NCBI GenBank assembly: GCA_013399895.1 | Contig: VXBA01000678.1 | Span: forward strand, 300,805 to 364,804 | Direction of reading: 5' to 3' | From: Serilophus lunatus | Lineage: Eukaryota; Chordata; Aves; Passeriformes; Eurylaimidae | DNA: 64,000 nt | Part shown: positions 21,596 through 34,552 of the stretch, piece after piece | Numbering within the stretch: position 1 is the stretch's first letter | Layout of the letters: the number at the start of each line of letters is the position of its first letter | Notes under the pieces: generated by a model | Databases searched by the model: none | What the model saw: only the letters and a program-made list of their open reading frames with translations | What the model was told of the DNA's origin: nothing | Made by a program: the position numbers and the translations under genes

Positions 21596-24500
21596 GTGGG
21601 GCATTGGCTGAAAGGAAACTTTGAGTGAATTTTAAGTCTTTTGAAAGCAAAAAGGCAAATTCTCTCAGGGATGAACTAGAGCTGCTTGTGCAAAGAGTTG
21701 CTGGTTAAAAAAAACACAGCCCTTCACTAGGAATGCAGTTACATATTTTACTTGAAAGTGAGCAGTTGAAAAGAAGGGCAAAATTGGGAAGGAATGCAAG
21801 AGCAGAATTGTACATCTTTGTAAGTCACAACTTTCTGTTAAGTTTGATACTAATTCTGATCAGTTCCAGAATACTGCTCAAGTAGCTGAAACCTAAATGC
21901 TGTAGTCCAAATGGTAGAAGTTTATATAGCTAATGCAAACAATATCTATCTTGATTTTTGCATCTGTTTTCCTCGTGTAACATCTGCGTGAATTCGAGTG
22001 GACATAGTCACCCAAGTTAACTCATTGACCAGAGGATTGTTTGCCTTCAAGCCATGCTTCTGAAGGGATCCTTGGCACAGCAAGGAGCTCTGCAGTTCTC
22101 CAGGCTCAATGTGTTATGCAAGAGCAGCTGTCTGCATGTCTCTCTTCATTCCATCTTTATTACCAAACATCAGATGTCCGTACCGAAACTCTTCTTGACT
22201 AGACCAACTCTGAAAACTAAGTGACACCTCCCACAACCCCTCTTCATGGGATTGACCACGTTTTTACGAATCTACTGGGACAACCTTACTGTTTTTATTT
22301 ATGGAACATGTCAAAACTGAATTTATAGTAGAAACTTTCTTGTGTCTCACGTGGTTCTGTACTGTGAGAGCCAAAAACGGGAATTGCACCAGAAAAAGAG
22401 GGGGCAGAGCTCGGTCCCTGCAGACATGCAGTTACCTTTGGCTGCTGGGAATTTGCCTGTCTGCTGATGTCCTGTGATTGGTGACTGTTGATGTGCTGAC
22501 CATGTGGATAGTTTCAAATTTTTCCCCGATGGAAACAAGTGCTGTTGAGATTCAGAGAGCTTAAATCCACATTAATGCCATACATCATAGAAAATTGTTT
22601 ACCTTCTCCCTCCGCTTTGAAGGCAGGCTTTAGACACGGTCCTTATAATGCGGATCTTTCCAGAAGTGCTGCCTTGAGGTGGTTTGTTGGGATGTGCAGC
22701 AGGGATTTTGACAGGTGCTTTGGTTGTGCTCGGAGGCTTCGGTTTGGGGATCCGAGTTGGAGCTGAGCGACGGAAGGCATTGGTAATCTTGGAGCAAACC
22801 GAGAGAAGGAGTCATGCATTAGGGAGGAGGAACACACTGTATATTTAGCTTGTTAGTTTGTTTTCCACTTTGTAAATCCGAGTGCTTTGCTCTTAGAACT
22901 GTTTGTCTGAACTTCCTTTGTCTTGTTGGTAACGAGAGCAAAGCTTTGTGTTTGACTTACCTACTTGATTGGTAAATATCAAAGAATCTGGATGAATTGA
23001 AATCCAGGGTATAAGTAAGAGGGATTTCCTCACAGTTGTCTGATGGAACATCAGCCCCAGGAGCCGAGTGAGTGATTCAGTGCAAACTGTGAACTGTGTG
23101 GCTTCTCTGGGTGAATAATAAGAGAATTTCCACATGCAGAAGCAAGTCCTGATTCAGTCCTGAGTAGCTCATAATTTGCTATGGGAGATCATTCTTTGGC
23201 AGTGACCAGTGTACACAAAGTTAAAGTATTTGTGAGAGAACTCTCCCTCAAGAATCCATCACAGTCATATTTAATTGCAAAGAAGTAAATATACCAAAAA
23301 ACCCACCTCAGTAATAAGTGCACTGAGAAGGGATGAAGAACTGTCAAGGAAAAAAGCTTGTTGGAGAGGTACCATTATCTGATGGATATCAGGATTAAAC
23401 ACACTACTCTTCAGAAAAGCTTTCTGCATCACAAGCTTTTTTGTATACCTTTTTCAGGGTAAAAGATTTCACTGAAGTGTTCTTTTTTTAAAACATAAAA
23501 CATAAATGGTGTTCAAATTGGGACAATAGAAACCAATGTCAAAGCCCTGGTGAATTAGGCATGATTAAGAATGAGCTAGATCAAAACAAGTTTTGAGAAA
23601 CAACTTCCTAGTGGCCATAAAGGCCTACTTGGGCTTATTAAAAAAATTTAAAAAAATCACAATTCAGGAGTGTGCCATTTACCCATAGGTAATTGTATAT
23701 GACAGGATTTCTCAAAACAATGAAGCTGAGCCAACATCAGATCATTGTATGTGCTCATGGATTTTTAATAACAAAGTTTGAACGTCACAGATGTGCTTAA
23801 TGGATCATGAGTAGGGAAAAAAATTACCTGAGCTGAGTTGGAGTTTGAGAACAGAGATTGATACTATTCTTTCCATCTCCCAAAATGATGTGGTATGTTT
23901 CTAAGAGGTCTGAAGGAGATGATTTTTAGAATTGCAGAATCCTTTTTAGTGATGTGCAATCCACCAGTGAAATGGTTGGTGATGCCAGAGGAACGTGGTG
24001 CCACTTCAGTGTAAAGCTTCACAAAAGATTCTGAAGCATAACTGCTGAGCTGATCAAAGCGTGGAAATGACAGTAAGAAATAAGGTGTTCTCCCACATAG
24101 TTACTAATTTTGTGGTGGGAGAACATCCGCATTTCTTGTCAAGGATAATATTATTGTATGTCAGTCAGACATTGTTACACAGGTATATGCTATCAGATTG
24201 TCTAATGAAGAACTGACTGGGCAGTATTTGTGAATGTTCTCAGGCATTGTAGCTCTTAAATTGTCAGTAGTGCCAACATTGGATTTATCTCTGGAGCAAT
24301 TTGGAGGCGTGGCTTGGGCGTTAGTCCGCAGGAACATCCATTTTGCATAGGCAGTTTGTATCCAGCTAGGCTGTTTTGTACCCTCAGGAACTGTTTCCTG
24401 GAGTTTAGGTTGGCCCATGGCTGAGGAAAGACTTTTCACTCGCTGCTACAGCTGTGACTGTGTTGCATTATGATTTAAATAAAAATTGGTAGCAGTCTCT

Positions 24501-24599
24501 AACAAAAGAATCTTGTGAGACCAAAGTTTGTGTGGAAACTGTGGAAAAGGACTCATGGTTAGAAAGTGGCAAGTGGATAGGAAGCAAGCCACAGAGCTA

Positions 24600-25320
24600 A
24601 ATTTCACAGTATTGTGGAGACGTCTGAGTCTCACAGACACCTCTGATATTCAACGTGTTCAAAAACTGCATGGAAAGGCAGTGCTGAAATGATAATACTT
24701 GCATATGATAGAAAAGTGAGGGTATCAGAAGCAAGAAGTAGTTCATGGTATTGTGTAACAATATGGTAAAAATGTGTGTCAGTTGGGAGTTAACAAATGA
24801 AAAATAGTGTATATAGGGAAAAGTGGTTCTCCTGCCCTCTGCTGTCATTCACAGCACGGATCTTGGAGTCACTCTTAGATTGTCCCCATTGCTCAGCGAC
24901 TGTCAGATGTCAAAAGGTAACAGGCAGGTTAGGAGTTACTAGGAAAAGAATAGAAAAAGCGAACCTCATCGTTCTTTAGACTATAAATCCAAACTGTGTC
25001 CTCATTGTGAATGTTTTGTCCAAGCAGCTCAATGAAGGATAGGGCAAGATGCAGAAAAGGTGGCAAAGTCTGTCACTTTTGAAATGTTTTCTTCATGAAG
25101 TTTAATAACATACACTAGACCTTTTCAAGTTTGAAAAACAGATTGTGGTGAGAAAAATAAACAACAGCAGAAACCTTTCATATGGTGAATAGGGAAATTC
25201 TGACATGTTTGAGAGGGCATCCCCTGAGGTGGATTGAAGATTTGTGAGAAGTATTTTCCTTTGTCAATGAGCTGTGAAACTCATTGGGACAGGCAATTTT
25301 CGAGGTGATGATATAAATTG
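24600..25320 (+). mobile_element. Degraded ancient LINE (CR1/L3-like) fragment
   Basis: The sequence follows the order of amniote CR1/L3 reverse-transcriptase 3' regions in heavily mutated form: GATCTTGGAGTCACTCTTAG, a GTCAGATGTCAAAAGGTAAC block, GGAGTTACTAGGAAAAGAAT, a block like CTGTGTCCTCATTGTGAATG, and near the end GAGCTGTGAAACTCATTGGG. It is in plus orientation and has no open frame. The call rests on recalled consensus, and the edges are approximate. Confidence 0.55.
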
Positions 25321-28300
25321 GTTTGGGGGAAGTGTAGACACAAAGATGTGATGTAGACTCAGCTGGGGATAGCCATAAATTACAGACTGCTGGAGGCTGG
25401 GCTTGCTCTGTCTGCCTGGTACTTGGGGTTCAGAAGCATTTCCTGCTGGTCACTACCAGAGAGGAGCTCTATAGCCTGAGTGTGTGTGTGTGTAAAACGT
25501 GTTTCATATTGTTATTTTAAAGTCAGAACGTTTCAATTTGTCGCCTTTTTTTTTTTTTTTTTAATAATGCACTGAGAAAGGAAAGAGTTTGCCTTTGAAA
25601 GTGGGTAGGGAAAAAGGAGATGCGTTTTATTTTGCCGTATTCTGTAAAGATTTTCACCTCTGGGTGGCAGCGAAGTCTTCCTTTTGCACTGCACCCGAGT
25701 ATTTCTGAAACTCGTTGTTAAATACTGAACAAAAAAAATTAGCATGCATTTACATCGTAGAATTGAATTTAAGCATTCATATTGTTAGTATGAAAGGGAA
25801 AAATAGAAAAGGGAAACTCCCCTTCACCCTCAAACTAAAAAGCATTTTGTTTCAATTACCAAAGGGCCACGTTAAGAGAGAAGGGGTTGGTGTTGGAGAG
25901 GATGATTGTGTTACTGCCATGTGGCTCTCCTGGAGTACTGAATTGGAAGACTTTGCCTCTGACTGAAGCACAGAACTCTGAATAAAATGTTTGGATGGGC
26001 TATTACTCATAGTGCTACTCTGATGTAATTAGAGAGATGATAGAAAATGTTCCTTTTCCAGCTACAAAAAGAATTACATTAGCTGTCCTTTGCTAAGTGT
26101 ATGGAGATGAATAGATAAAAATATTTGCGTAAAGTCTTGTGTGCCAAAGTGTGATTGTATCTCTCAGAAAGGGTTGTGTTTGGTTGGTTGTTTTTGTTTG
26201 TGGGTTTGTTTTGTTTTCTTCTGAGAAGTGTTCCAGTTCAGAGATTCCATAAGGTACAAAGTGTTGGAATATTCTGTCTGTAGTTGATTGAGCAGCTGAG
26301 TTAGTACTTCAAGTAGATATTTGTAGATTTTTAGAGATTGTGCATCTAAATGGTATTCAGACTCTAAGTTTAATTACATCAGTGGGAATTTAGGTGTGAA
26401 AATACCCCTGGCCTGTAGATTGTGCCAGAGGTCTGGAAAGCACTGGGAAGTAAATAAATTAAAGTATATATAAACTATATAAAGTTCTGCACTGGTTTAG
26501 TTGTATGTGTACTGAAAGTTCTCCTAGTTCCTCACCTAGCACTTAGTAGAGGCATGTAGGCAGATAGGTTGGCTGTGGCTTTCTTATGTCTTGGGATGTC
26601 TGTTTTGCTTTTTGGACAGACTAAATGAATGACTTGAATGACTAAAAAAGGCCCTACACATAGATTTTGGTGTGCTTTTTCAGTTTGATTTGTAGCTTTT
26701 CTCTATGTATGGGAAATCTGTGTGCATACCAAGAATCTCTTCAAATGTATGCACCCTTTCTACCAATTCATTTTCTCCTTCAAAATGAATGCTTTTTAGT
26801 CTCCCTCTTTTTTTTTTTTTTTTGACTCTCCTTTGTATTCTGAATTTGCTGGCTCTGTGTTCATCATTGGTGTTCAGTTGTGGCTTCTTGAATTCCCACC
26901 TGGAGGTCACTTTTTTATCTGCTGTCATTCCAAGGGATAGAAGAGGAAACGAGATACGTTTATCCTTGAAAACCAAGCTAAGCTGCCTTTCATGCTCTGG
27001 AGATGCCTTGTGAGTTCCCACTAATGGTCTTGAAACACTTCTAGAAACAAAATGTTACTCAGAAATATCCGAGTTGTGCAGTTTTCCTTTACTTAATGTG
27101 TCTAAACACAGTTAAGTAAGAAGCATTGGCAAATAATTACTCCAACAACTAAGGCAACTATCCCCAAAGACATTAAACCCACCACATTTTTTTAAATTAG
27201 AAGATTATATGCTCTGTACGTCAGTAAATGTAACAGTACCATATTAGTTTAAGGCATTGGACTTGGAAAATAGCAAAGTTTTTGTCCATAGTGCTTACAG
27301 TTGTAGAAATAAGCAGATTTAAATGTAATTTTCTAGACAAGCAATGATCTCAGAATCAAGAAATCTGTATTTTCATAAGGATCATTTAACTTCATCTTTA
27401 ACTTCTCAAGTAGGCATCAATCACCTGTAACAGGAATTGGAAGAAGAAAGGATGTTAGTGAGAACTCTTATTGTTTTGTAGTGAGTAACAGCAGGTACTC
27501 CAGGGATGGGGCCAGACACTGCATAGGTGACAACTGTAAAATTTTCACAAATTAATGTGAAAATAGCCCTTCTTAATTTCAGGAAGTCAACTGAGAAAGC
27601 ATTCTCTGAAATACCAGGGTATATTTTCCATATACACCTTTTTTCCCCTTCCATGGGCACAGAGGCGGCTTATTTATGTGGGCCATGAGATATTCTGACA
27701 CAACACGATGCTTGCTTTCTGGGGAGTGGGCTAAGGCAAATGTCTGTGGGAGTGTCAAGGAGAGAAAATATTCCTGGATTTGTGCTGTTGAAGTAGATCT
27801 CCTGCTTTTGGTCCTAATCTTTTTCCTTCTGGAAGTATCACATATGGTTTTCTTCCTATTCAAACTTTGTTATGGGGGGAGCATGTAGTACTTGTGCTGT
27901 AAGTTTTCTTATTTGCCTTTCTATTTACAGTCATTGTAGCACTTGATCTAGGAGAAATTACTTCAGATAAGGTTCTTTCTTATTGCTTAAACTTTTAGTT
28001 TAAGAAACTTGAGCAAGAGTATAGTTTTCAGCTTCAGTGAAAATGGCCAGAGGATGGTGCTGAAGATTTTTGGCACAGAAACCCACGTCTGTGTTTGTAG
28101 AAATGTGCCTCTTGCCAGACTGAAGCTTGTTTCTGGATGATTGAATGCAGTCAGAATGTAAGGCAGGTCTGCAAAGGAGAATGAGTTTAGTGACTATTCC
28201 TTTTGGTCTGCAAACCCGATGGCTTTGGCTGAAATGTCCAGTCAGGCATCCTCAATTGCACAGGGCACTCAGATATTTCCTTTTCTTTCTTTGTCCTTCA

Positions 28301-28574
28301 CTAGGTCCTGGCATTTGTCTCCTAGGAATCCAAAGTGAGAAGTCTCAGTTGCTCTGCATTCCCTTTCATGCAGTGCAGTTGTGTGCTTGCCTTCGCTGAG
28401 ATGTGTGAGCAGGAGCAGCATAATCCTTATGCTCCCTAACCTTGGTAAGACCTCAGCCAGTGTTGTCTGGCTTGGCTCACTGCCTTGTCACACCATTATA
28501 AACAGCTCAGCAGAGGAAAAATTATTAGTAATCTGTACAGTTGTAATACTTGAGCTATTAAGTGGGAGAATAAA

Positions 28575-28850
28575 TGGGTTTGTTTAATTTGGAGAAAACC
28601 AAACTGAGAAAAGACACGATAATTGTCTTCTAATATATGAACGTCTGTTGTAGAGAAAATAAGTTTCTCAGGTCCAGTGGGGTGGTAGGAAAGCAAATAC
28701 TGGATTACAATTTGACAAATGTAAATTTAGTTTAGAAATTAGCGAGCTTCTTAATGGCAAGGGTACTCCAGCCCTGTTGCAGATGCCCAGGGTAACTGTG
28801 AAATTGTCATTGCAGAAGTGTTTTAGTACTGTGTGAAACAGGGTTTTGTT
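28575..28850 (+). mobile_element. Degraded ancient LINE (CR1/L3-like) 3' fragment
   Basis: In order it reads TTTGGAGAAAACCAAACTGA, GATAATTGTCTTCTAATATA, AGTTTCTCAGGTCCAGTGGG, a GATTACAATTTGACAAATGT block and CAGATGCCCAGGGTAACTGT. This parallels the ...gagaagactgaggggacatgatagctgtcttc... arrangement of old CR1/L3 elements. Plus orientation, no coding capacity. Confidence 0.6.
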
Positions 28851-30454
28851 TGGAAGGGTTTAAATCAAGTTATAGGGAAGGAATAGACTGGAAAATGTCC
28901 TGAGCCCCCTTTTGAGCTCAATTTTCTGTCTCTTCTACTCTTCTGCTTTTATTTGATCTATTACAGCACTCTTGATTTTAATAGTAGGACATATTTGACA
29001 GAAAAATCTGTATTAATATTAGAAATTATTTTCATGTATGTGACACAATTTGCACTAATATACTCAAATGTGTCACTGTGATCTTATTTCCTGGACACAA
29101 AGTACTTGCTGGCAGTGGGGAAAAAAAAAGCAGGGTTGGAGGCAGAAGTTACTAAAATTCTATTTTGTGCCTTGATTTCCTTGGGACATGTCTACAATGG
29201 GAAATGTGATGGTCTGTTAAACTTTGGATAGTTTAAAGGCTTGTTTTTAATAGGTAATTGGCAGGATGTAGGGCGAGGGAGGGCAGTGTTGTGGATGAAC
29301 TCTCCTGGGACAAGGATTTATCTGGAGCGGGTGGACCAACATGATCATGGGGCTGGCTGTTCTTTGGAGTGAATAGTCCTTTGCTGTTAGTTGTCTTCCT
29401 TTGCCCCTTGGATGTTGGAGAGGTCTCAGGGACCTTGTTAGGGTCTCTAGGAACACAAGTGGTGTGTGGCCTTCACTTGTGGAGTCCTAAACACACTGCA
29501 ATAGTAACTCTGTCCTGCAGAGGGTGGTGCCAGCACTTAAATGCTTCTGCAAGCGCTTGGCTGTCTGTTTTTAGACATAATACAGTGGTGTGGGATCAGC
29601 AGTTCACTCGGTGTAAAGCTGCACTGCCATTTGTTGAGTAAGGTTCTTGGCAGTGAGTATCACCCTGGGCAGGTCGTGGGCAGGTGGGGATATTTGGGTT
29701 TGGGTATTTAGGAGTTAAGAGGTTTTCAGAGATGTTTGGGACTGCACTTATAACTCCTGCACAGCTTTCCATATGAGAACGTCTTCATTATCAATATTGT
29801 CTGTTCAAAAACTTTGACTATGTTTCCTCCACATCAGTTAATATATATGTTGAAAAACTTTACGGGGTAACCAGAGTGGACCCAAATGTGTTCTGCATGG
29901 AAAAGGAAAAAGAACCTTCCACTTTTACCATCATGGCTTTTTTCCTGTCTGTGAGCAGGCTGTTTTCCTCTGGGAAGGCCACATAAAAAGATGCGTTAAT
30001 TAGAGTCCTATTTGTAATATATGTATAATTTTCTAACATATATAAAAATTGTAATTAAAATAAAAAACTCTCTACCTTTTAACCAGCTTAAGTTTCTACA
30101 GGATAAAACGTGACCTACAATGAGTATGAGACAATCAAGGATAAGAAAATATAGACACTAATCACAATCCATGCTGCTTTGCTCAGATTTTGCACCAGTC
30201 AATTCTCTCACAAAAGAGATCCAGAAGAATGTCGATGGGACTGATGAATATTTGTTGTATATTTGAAGTGCTTTGTGTAATATATTTGCATCCTAGATTG
30301 TATCATCAGAAAATAGTAGCAGCATTAAAGGTGATGGGACCTGGGCCTTGGCAGTAATTGCAGTATAAAATACTCATCCTTTTTTGCTTGTCCCTTCACT
30401 TATGCTGATGTAGCTCTCTTTTAAAGCTGTGCTGTGAAAGGGATACTGCTTTGT

Positions 30455-30570
30455 TGGGGTTGTTTGTTTGTTTTGGTTTTGTTTTGTTTTTTTTTTAAAT
30501 GAAGATTTGTGAAGCGTAGATTATTTTATTTGTGTTTTGGGTTTTTTGGGTTTGTGTTTTTTTATTTTTT
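30455..30570. repeat. T-rich low-complexity (TTTG/TTTTG)n
   Basis: Imperfect TTTG and TTTTG repeats with T runs, including TGTTTGTTTTGGTTTTGTTT. No function is inferred. Confidence 0.75.
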
Positions 30571-33500
30571 TCCAAATCTAGTTTCTTGACCAGATTCACA
30601 AAGCTGCCTTCCTGAACAGTGGTGACAGCATGACAGAAAGGGCTCTAGTTTGTGATATGGGTTGTGGTAGGGGTGGGAAAGGGCAGGGAGCTTCTTTTTG
30701 CCATCCATGTATGAGGACCATGGGATGTCAGGACACTGTGTGGCAAGTGGGGAGACATGGAATAAAATAAGGGTTTCCTCTTCTACTCAAAACCTGTTTC
30801 TCACGGGTACTTTGCTTAGTAGTCAGAAGATAACCATGTTCAGTTGCAACTCTGATATTTGAGGCATTCTGGGTGTGCATAGTATGGTGGGTCACTGACT
30901 GATGTGCTGGCTACAGCACAGAGAGAATTCAGCTACATCTTGGGGCCACTGGCTGCAGATCTGTGAAAACACTTCATGCTGCTTGAATTTTTAAGGTTGG
31001 TGGTTTTTTGGAGCTATTTCCCACTTACATTGCTTGGTGTTAATTTTAAAACACCTTTATACACCCACTTGAACCATAAGATCGTTCTCTCCTCTGTTCC
31101 TTGGTAACATAATGTTTTGGTAGTCTTTGCTTAAGCCTGGAGATTAGGCAGTTGTCAGTTTTTGTTTTGCCTGTCTCAATATCTGTTTCCTAGGGACAAA
31201 GTCATCCTGCAGATGGTTACTCCATTTCCATCACCTAACCCTGCAGCATCTATTCAATCTTATTCAGAAAGGAGTGCAGTATAATTCTGTTTCTGATTAT
31301 TTTTTCCCCAGTGTAAGGAGCACGCCTTCTGAAGCACAGCATGAAATGCTGACATACGGATCTTTTTTCTCAATCCAGCCTTACATTCTGTCCCCAGACA
31401 CTGTATTGTCTACAGTGGTTTGGATCAGGAAGATTAGCTGACTGCTCCTGCAATTTTTGTCAATTTTGTTTCCTAATTAGTGACATTCAGGAGGTTTTTA
31501 AATAACTTGAAGAACTATGCAACCTCACAGTTGATGGATGGGCACTTTGCTCTCAGATTACCATTATTGCTTTTTATTCTCTTCATTTTGCTTTTCCTCC
31601 CTGTAAGGACAAAAATTGCAAGTATTTCTTCTGAAATACTTAATCACATAAAAAGAATGGCTTAAAAATGCTGGGTACCGAAGTGTTTGTGCTGCCCTGG
31701 CTTGCATCCATTTGATCACTCTCTGAAAAGATGAAGGACAGTGGGCTGGTAACTGCTGCTGGTTTTTATTCAGTTAATCCTCCCTTTCTTTTCTTGGGAA
31801 TTTAACATCTGGGGAAAGGGTAGATTTTTAGACTTGAGAGGAGAAGCTTGCCAAGAGTTTTGGAAAGAAGCGTTGATATTATGATCTGCTGAAAACTGCT
31901 TTTAAGATCTCTTTCACTGTTTAATCCCTCTGATATATGTCTCTTACTGTGTGACCCTATTTCCCTTTCACATTTAAATGAATCATTACATACCTGTCAG
32001 ATTGTAGGCTTTGGAGCAAAAGCTGAAAGCAAAAGTGTCTCAGCCTCCAAATTAATAGCAATACTTACCATTTATGGAATGCTTGAAACTCTTAGAAAAG
32101 CTGCCTTACTTGAATTTTAATATGATTAAGCTCGATATTTTTGCTCAGTGTTTGGATCAATTTGTAGATAAATCACTTAAATTTCTCCTTGCTCTGCTGT
32201 ATTCTCTTTGTCTGCCAAGGAAGCAGGTGGATATTCCCACTCAGCAAAATGGAAACAATCTGAAATATGGAATGGTGATCTGAACAACTTGAGGTTAACT
32301 TGTAAGTCAGTAATTTGAGTCTTTAAGCTGTGCTTTCTATTTGTTATTTTATGATAAAATTACAGTTAACTTATTTCTGTTTAAACAGTTAAGTTTCAGC
32401 TCTTAGCAAATACATCCAGGTGTTTATTTTCTCTGCTCGGTGCTTTGAAATGGGTCTTGGGAATTTGAACAGGATGAACCTGTTTTGTTCTGCAAACTTT
32501 ATTTTTAGGCAAACTCATTATTTGAGTTTTCATCTGTTGAAATGACTGACAAAATGTTCTCTGAAATCACTTAAGATCTACACAGAGAATGTTTCATCAG
32601 TGGGGGAGTCTAAGCATCCCTTAGTGAAGGTGAGGTTTTGGTTTAATAGTTAAACTTATAAGTGATGTGAACTCTCACCTGGGTCTTGTATTCAAAATCT
32701 AGCTTTAAAGTCTGAATGTCCTTATTCATAATAGCTTGGTAATTGTCCAAAAGACTTAAGTGTGCTTATTGCTATGTCCTGATTTGTGCTTTTCTTTTCT
32801 AAGATATTGTACTAGATGGCCAGGTGGTTAATGATCAACACATTTCTATGGCAGATATTAAATGAAATTACTTTTTTTTTTCTACAAGCTTTTTAAGTCT
32901 AACTGAAGAAAATATTAGTGCCTCTGAAGGACACCTCTTAATCCTTTTAATTTTTAGAGAATTTGGTTTCTGTTAGTATGCTGGCAAGTGGGTACTTCAG
33001 ACACAGTTATTCAGTACCATGCTTGTTAAGTGTTCCTGCAGAGATCTTAGGTAGGGACCAGCAGGATGTGCAGTATCCCAAGGAATAGAAGTCCAGAGAA
33101 CATGTTTTGGATGTACTGCCTTTTGGTTTTGGCTGAGACCTGAGTTTAAGAATGTGCAACCTGAATATAGTTAAGTAACTTGTTTGTGTAATTAACACAC
33201 TCTAAAATCTTACAGTCTTGACTTTCCTGAGTCCTGGCTGCTGTCTCGATCAATTGCTTTTGCTGAAGTTGGTGTGAGTCGAAGTTTGCTTTGCAGAATA
33301 AGACTATGGGCTTCTTCTGATCCAGGTCTTAGATCTCACTTACACAGCCACAGAGGTACAGTGAGGCAAAACAAGTAGGAAGGAACTCTTAAGAAGCCTT
33401 CAGGTTATGTGTGACATTGAGGGAGGCTTGTGCAGGTCCACATTTTGTCTTTTAAAATTGCCACTGCTCAACTGTAATACATATGTCAATATCCATTTCT

Positions 33501-34552
33501 ATCACAGATCTTATAATTTTGTATTATTTCTTCCCATTTTTAATTTTACTGAGGAAAAGTGTGTATGGGTGGTGGACTTTGATTTTCCATAGAAACTTTT
33601 CTAAAAACAGTTACCTACAGCTGTAAACATTTAGGTTCCTATCCATCAAAAGGACTTAAAATGATAGAAGTCTCCTTGTTATGTGAAAGCATGTGCCAAG
33701 GTTCTTTGCTGATTTTTTTTTCCCCTCTGAGTAACATAAGCAGAATTCAGATTAAGGCTAAATGAATGGGGGCTTTCTCATTACTTGCAAACTTCCTTCT
33801 TGATAAGAAGCTTGATTTTTTTTTTTTTTATAATAATACCTCCCCAAAGCATTAAATATATGGGCATTTAACTTTTTAGTTAAGGTTTACGGGAAAGTTT
33901 AAAAAACGTTGTAACCTAACAGTGTTAAAAAAGATGGGGGGAAAAAGTGATGGTTGTGCTCTGGAACATATCATGTATGTATCATACATTTTTACTAAGA
34001 TAAAACACATAATATTTTGAATGTTTGTGTGATGTACTGATAATTATCTGAAATGAGAGAACTAGGAGGAGTTGGGAAATAGCAGGGAAGGTGATGAATC
34101 AAGTCTTATCTGAAGTTAGCAGGCAGTATTATGACTTAATTCAAATTCTACCATACATGCAGAAAAATACTAAACACACATTAACAAACAAAAATATCCA
34201 GCAAGCAATGATGAAAATAATCAATTATTTACTGGTTTTTGTAATGTTAAAATATTTTACCAAGGCAAGTTGCAGTCAAAAGTAATGTGAGTTATTTTGA
34301 AAATGGCAATACATAAAGATGCATTTATACAAGTGCAAGACTAAATATTTTACATAACTGTATTTTAATGAGAAGATATACAGTAAGTGCACACTTGATA
34401 ACACTAAGCAGGCAAAACTTAACGTTAGTTCCATATACTGTTGTATAGTTCATGCACAGATCTTTCCCAAAGTAAAGAAGCTGTTCCAAATAATCCTTGC
34501 TGGGATGAAAAACAGGATGGGTTGCTGGTAAGGGTGTCAGCATGGATGGGGG

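Larger units (their letters stand above)
17314..34552 (+). other. CMSS1 intron 1, left part, and region 3' of the FILIP1L main exon
   Basis: About 17 kb with no recognised coding exon on either strand. The human-type last FILIP1L exon, which would encode a few residues ending EPLLLPH, should lie on the minus strand in or beyond this interval but was not located. The interval contains the N gap, degraded LINE fragments (24.6-25.3 and 28.6-28.85 kb), poly(T) tracts (about 21570-21595, 25546-25562 and 26807-26823) and TTTTG-rich low complexity (about 30455-30560). Confidence 0.6.

Noticed and set aside
22540..22840. Slightly CpG-richer patch with short ORFs on both strands
   Set aside because: Looked like a possible exon or retrocopy, but no protein family, splice pair or repeat consensus could be recognised.
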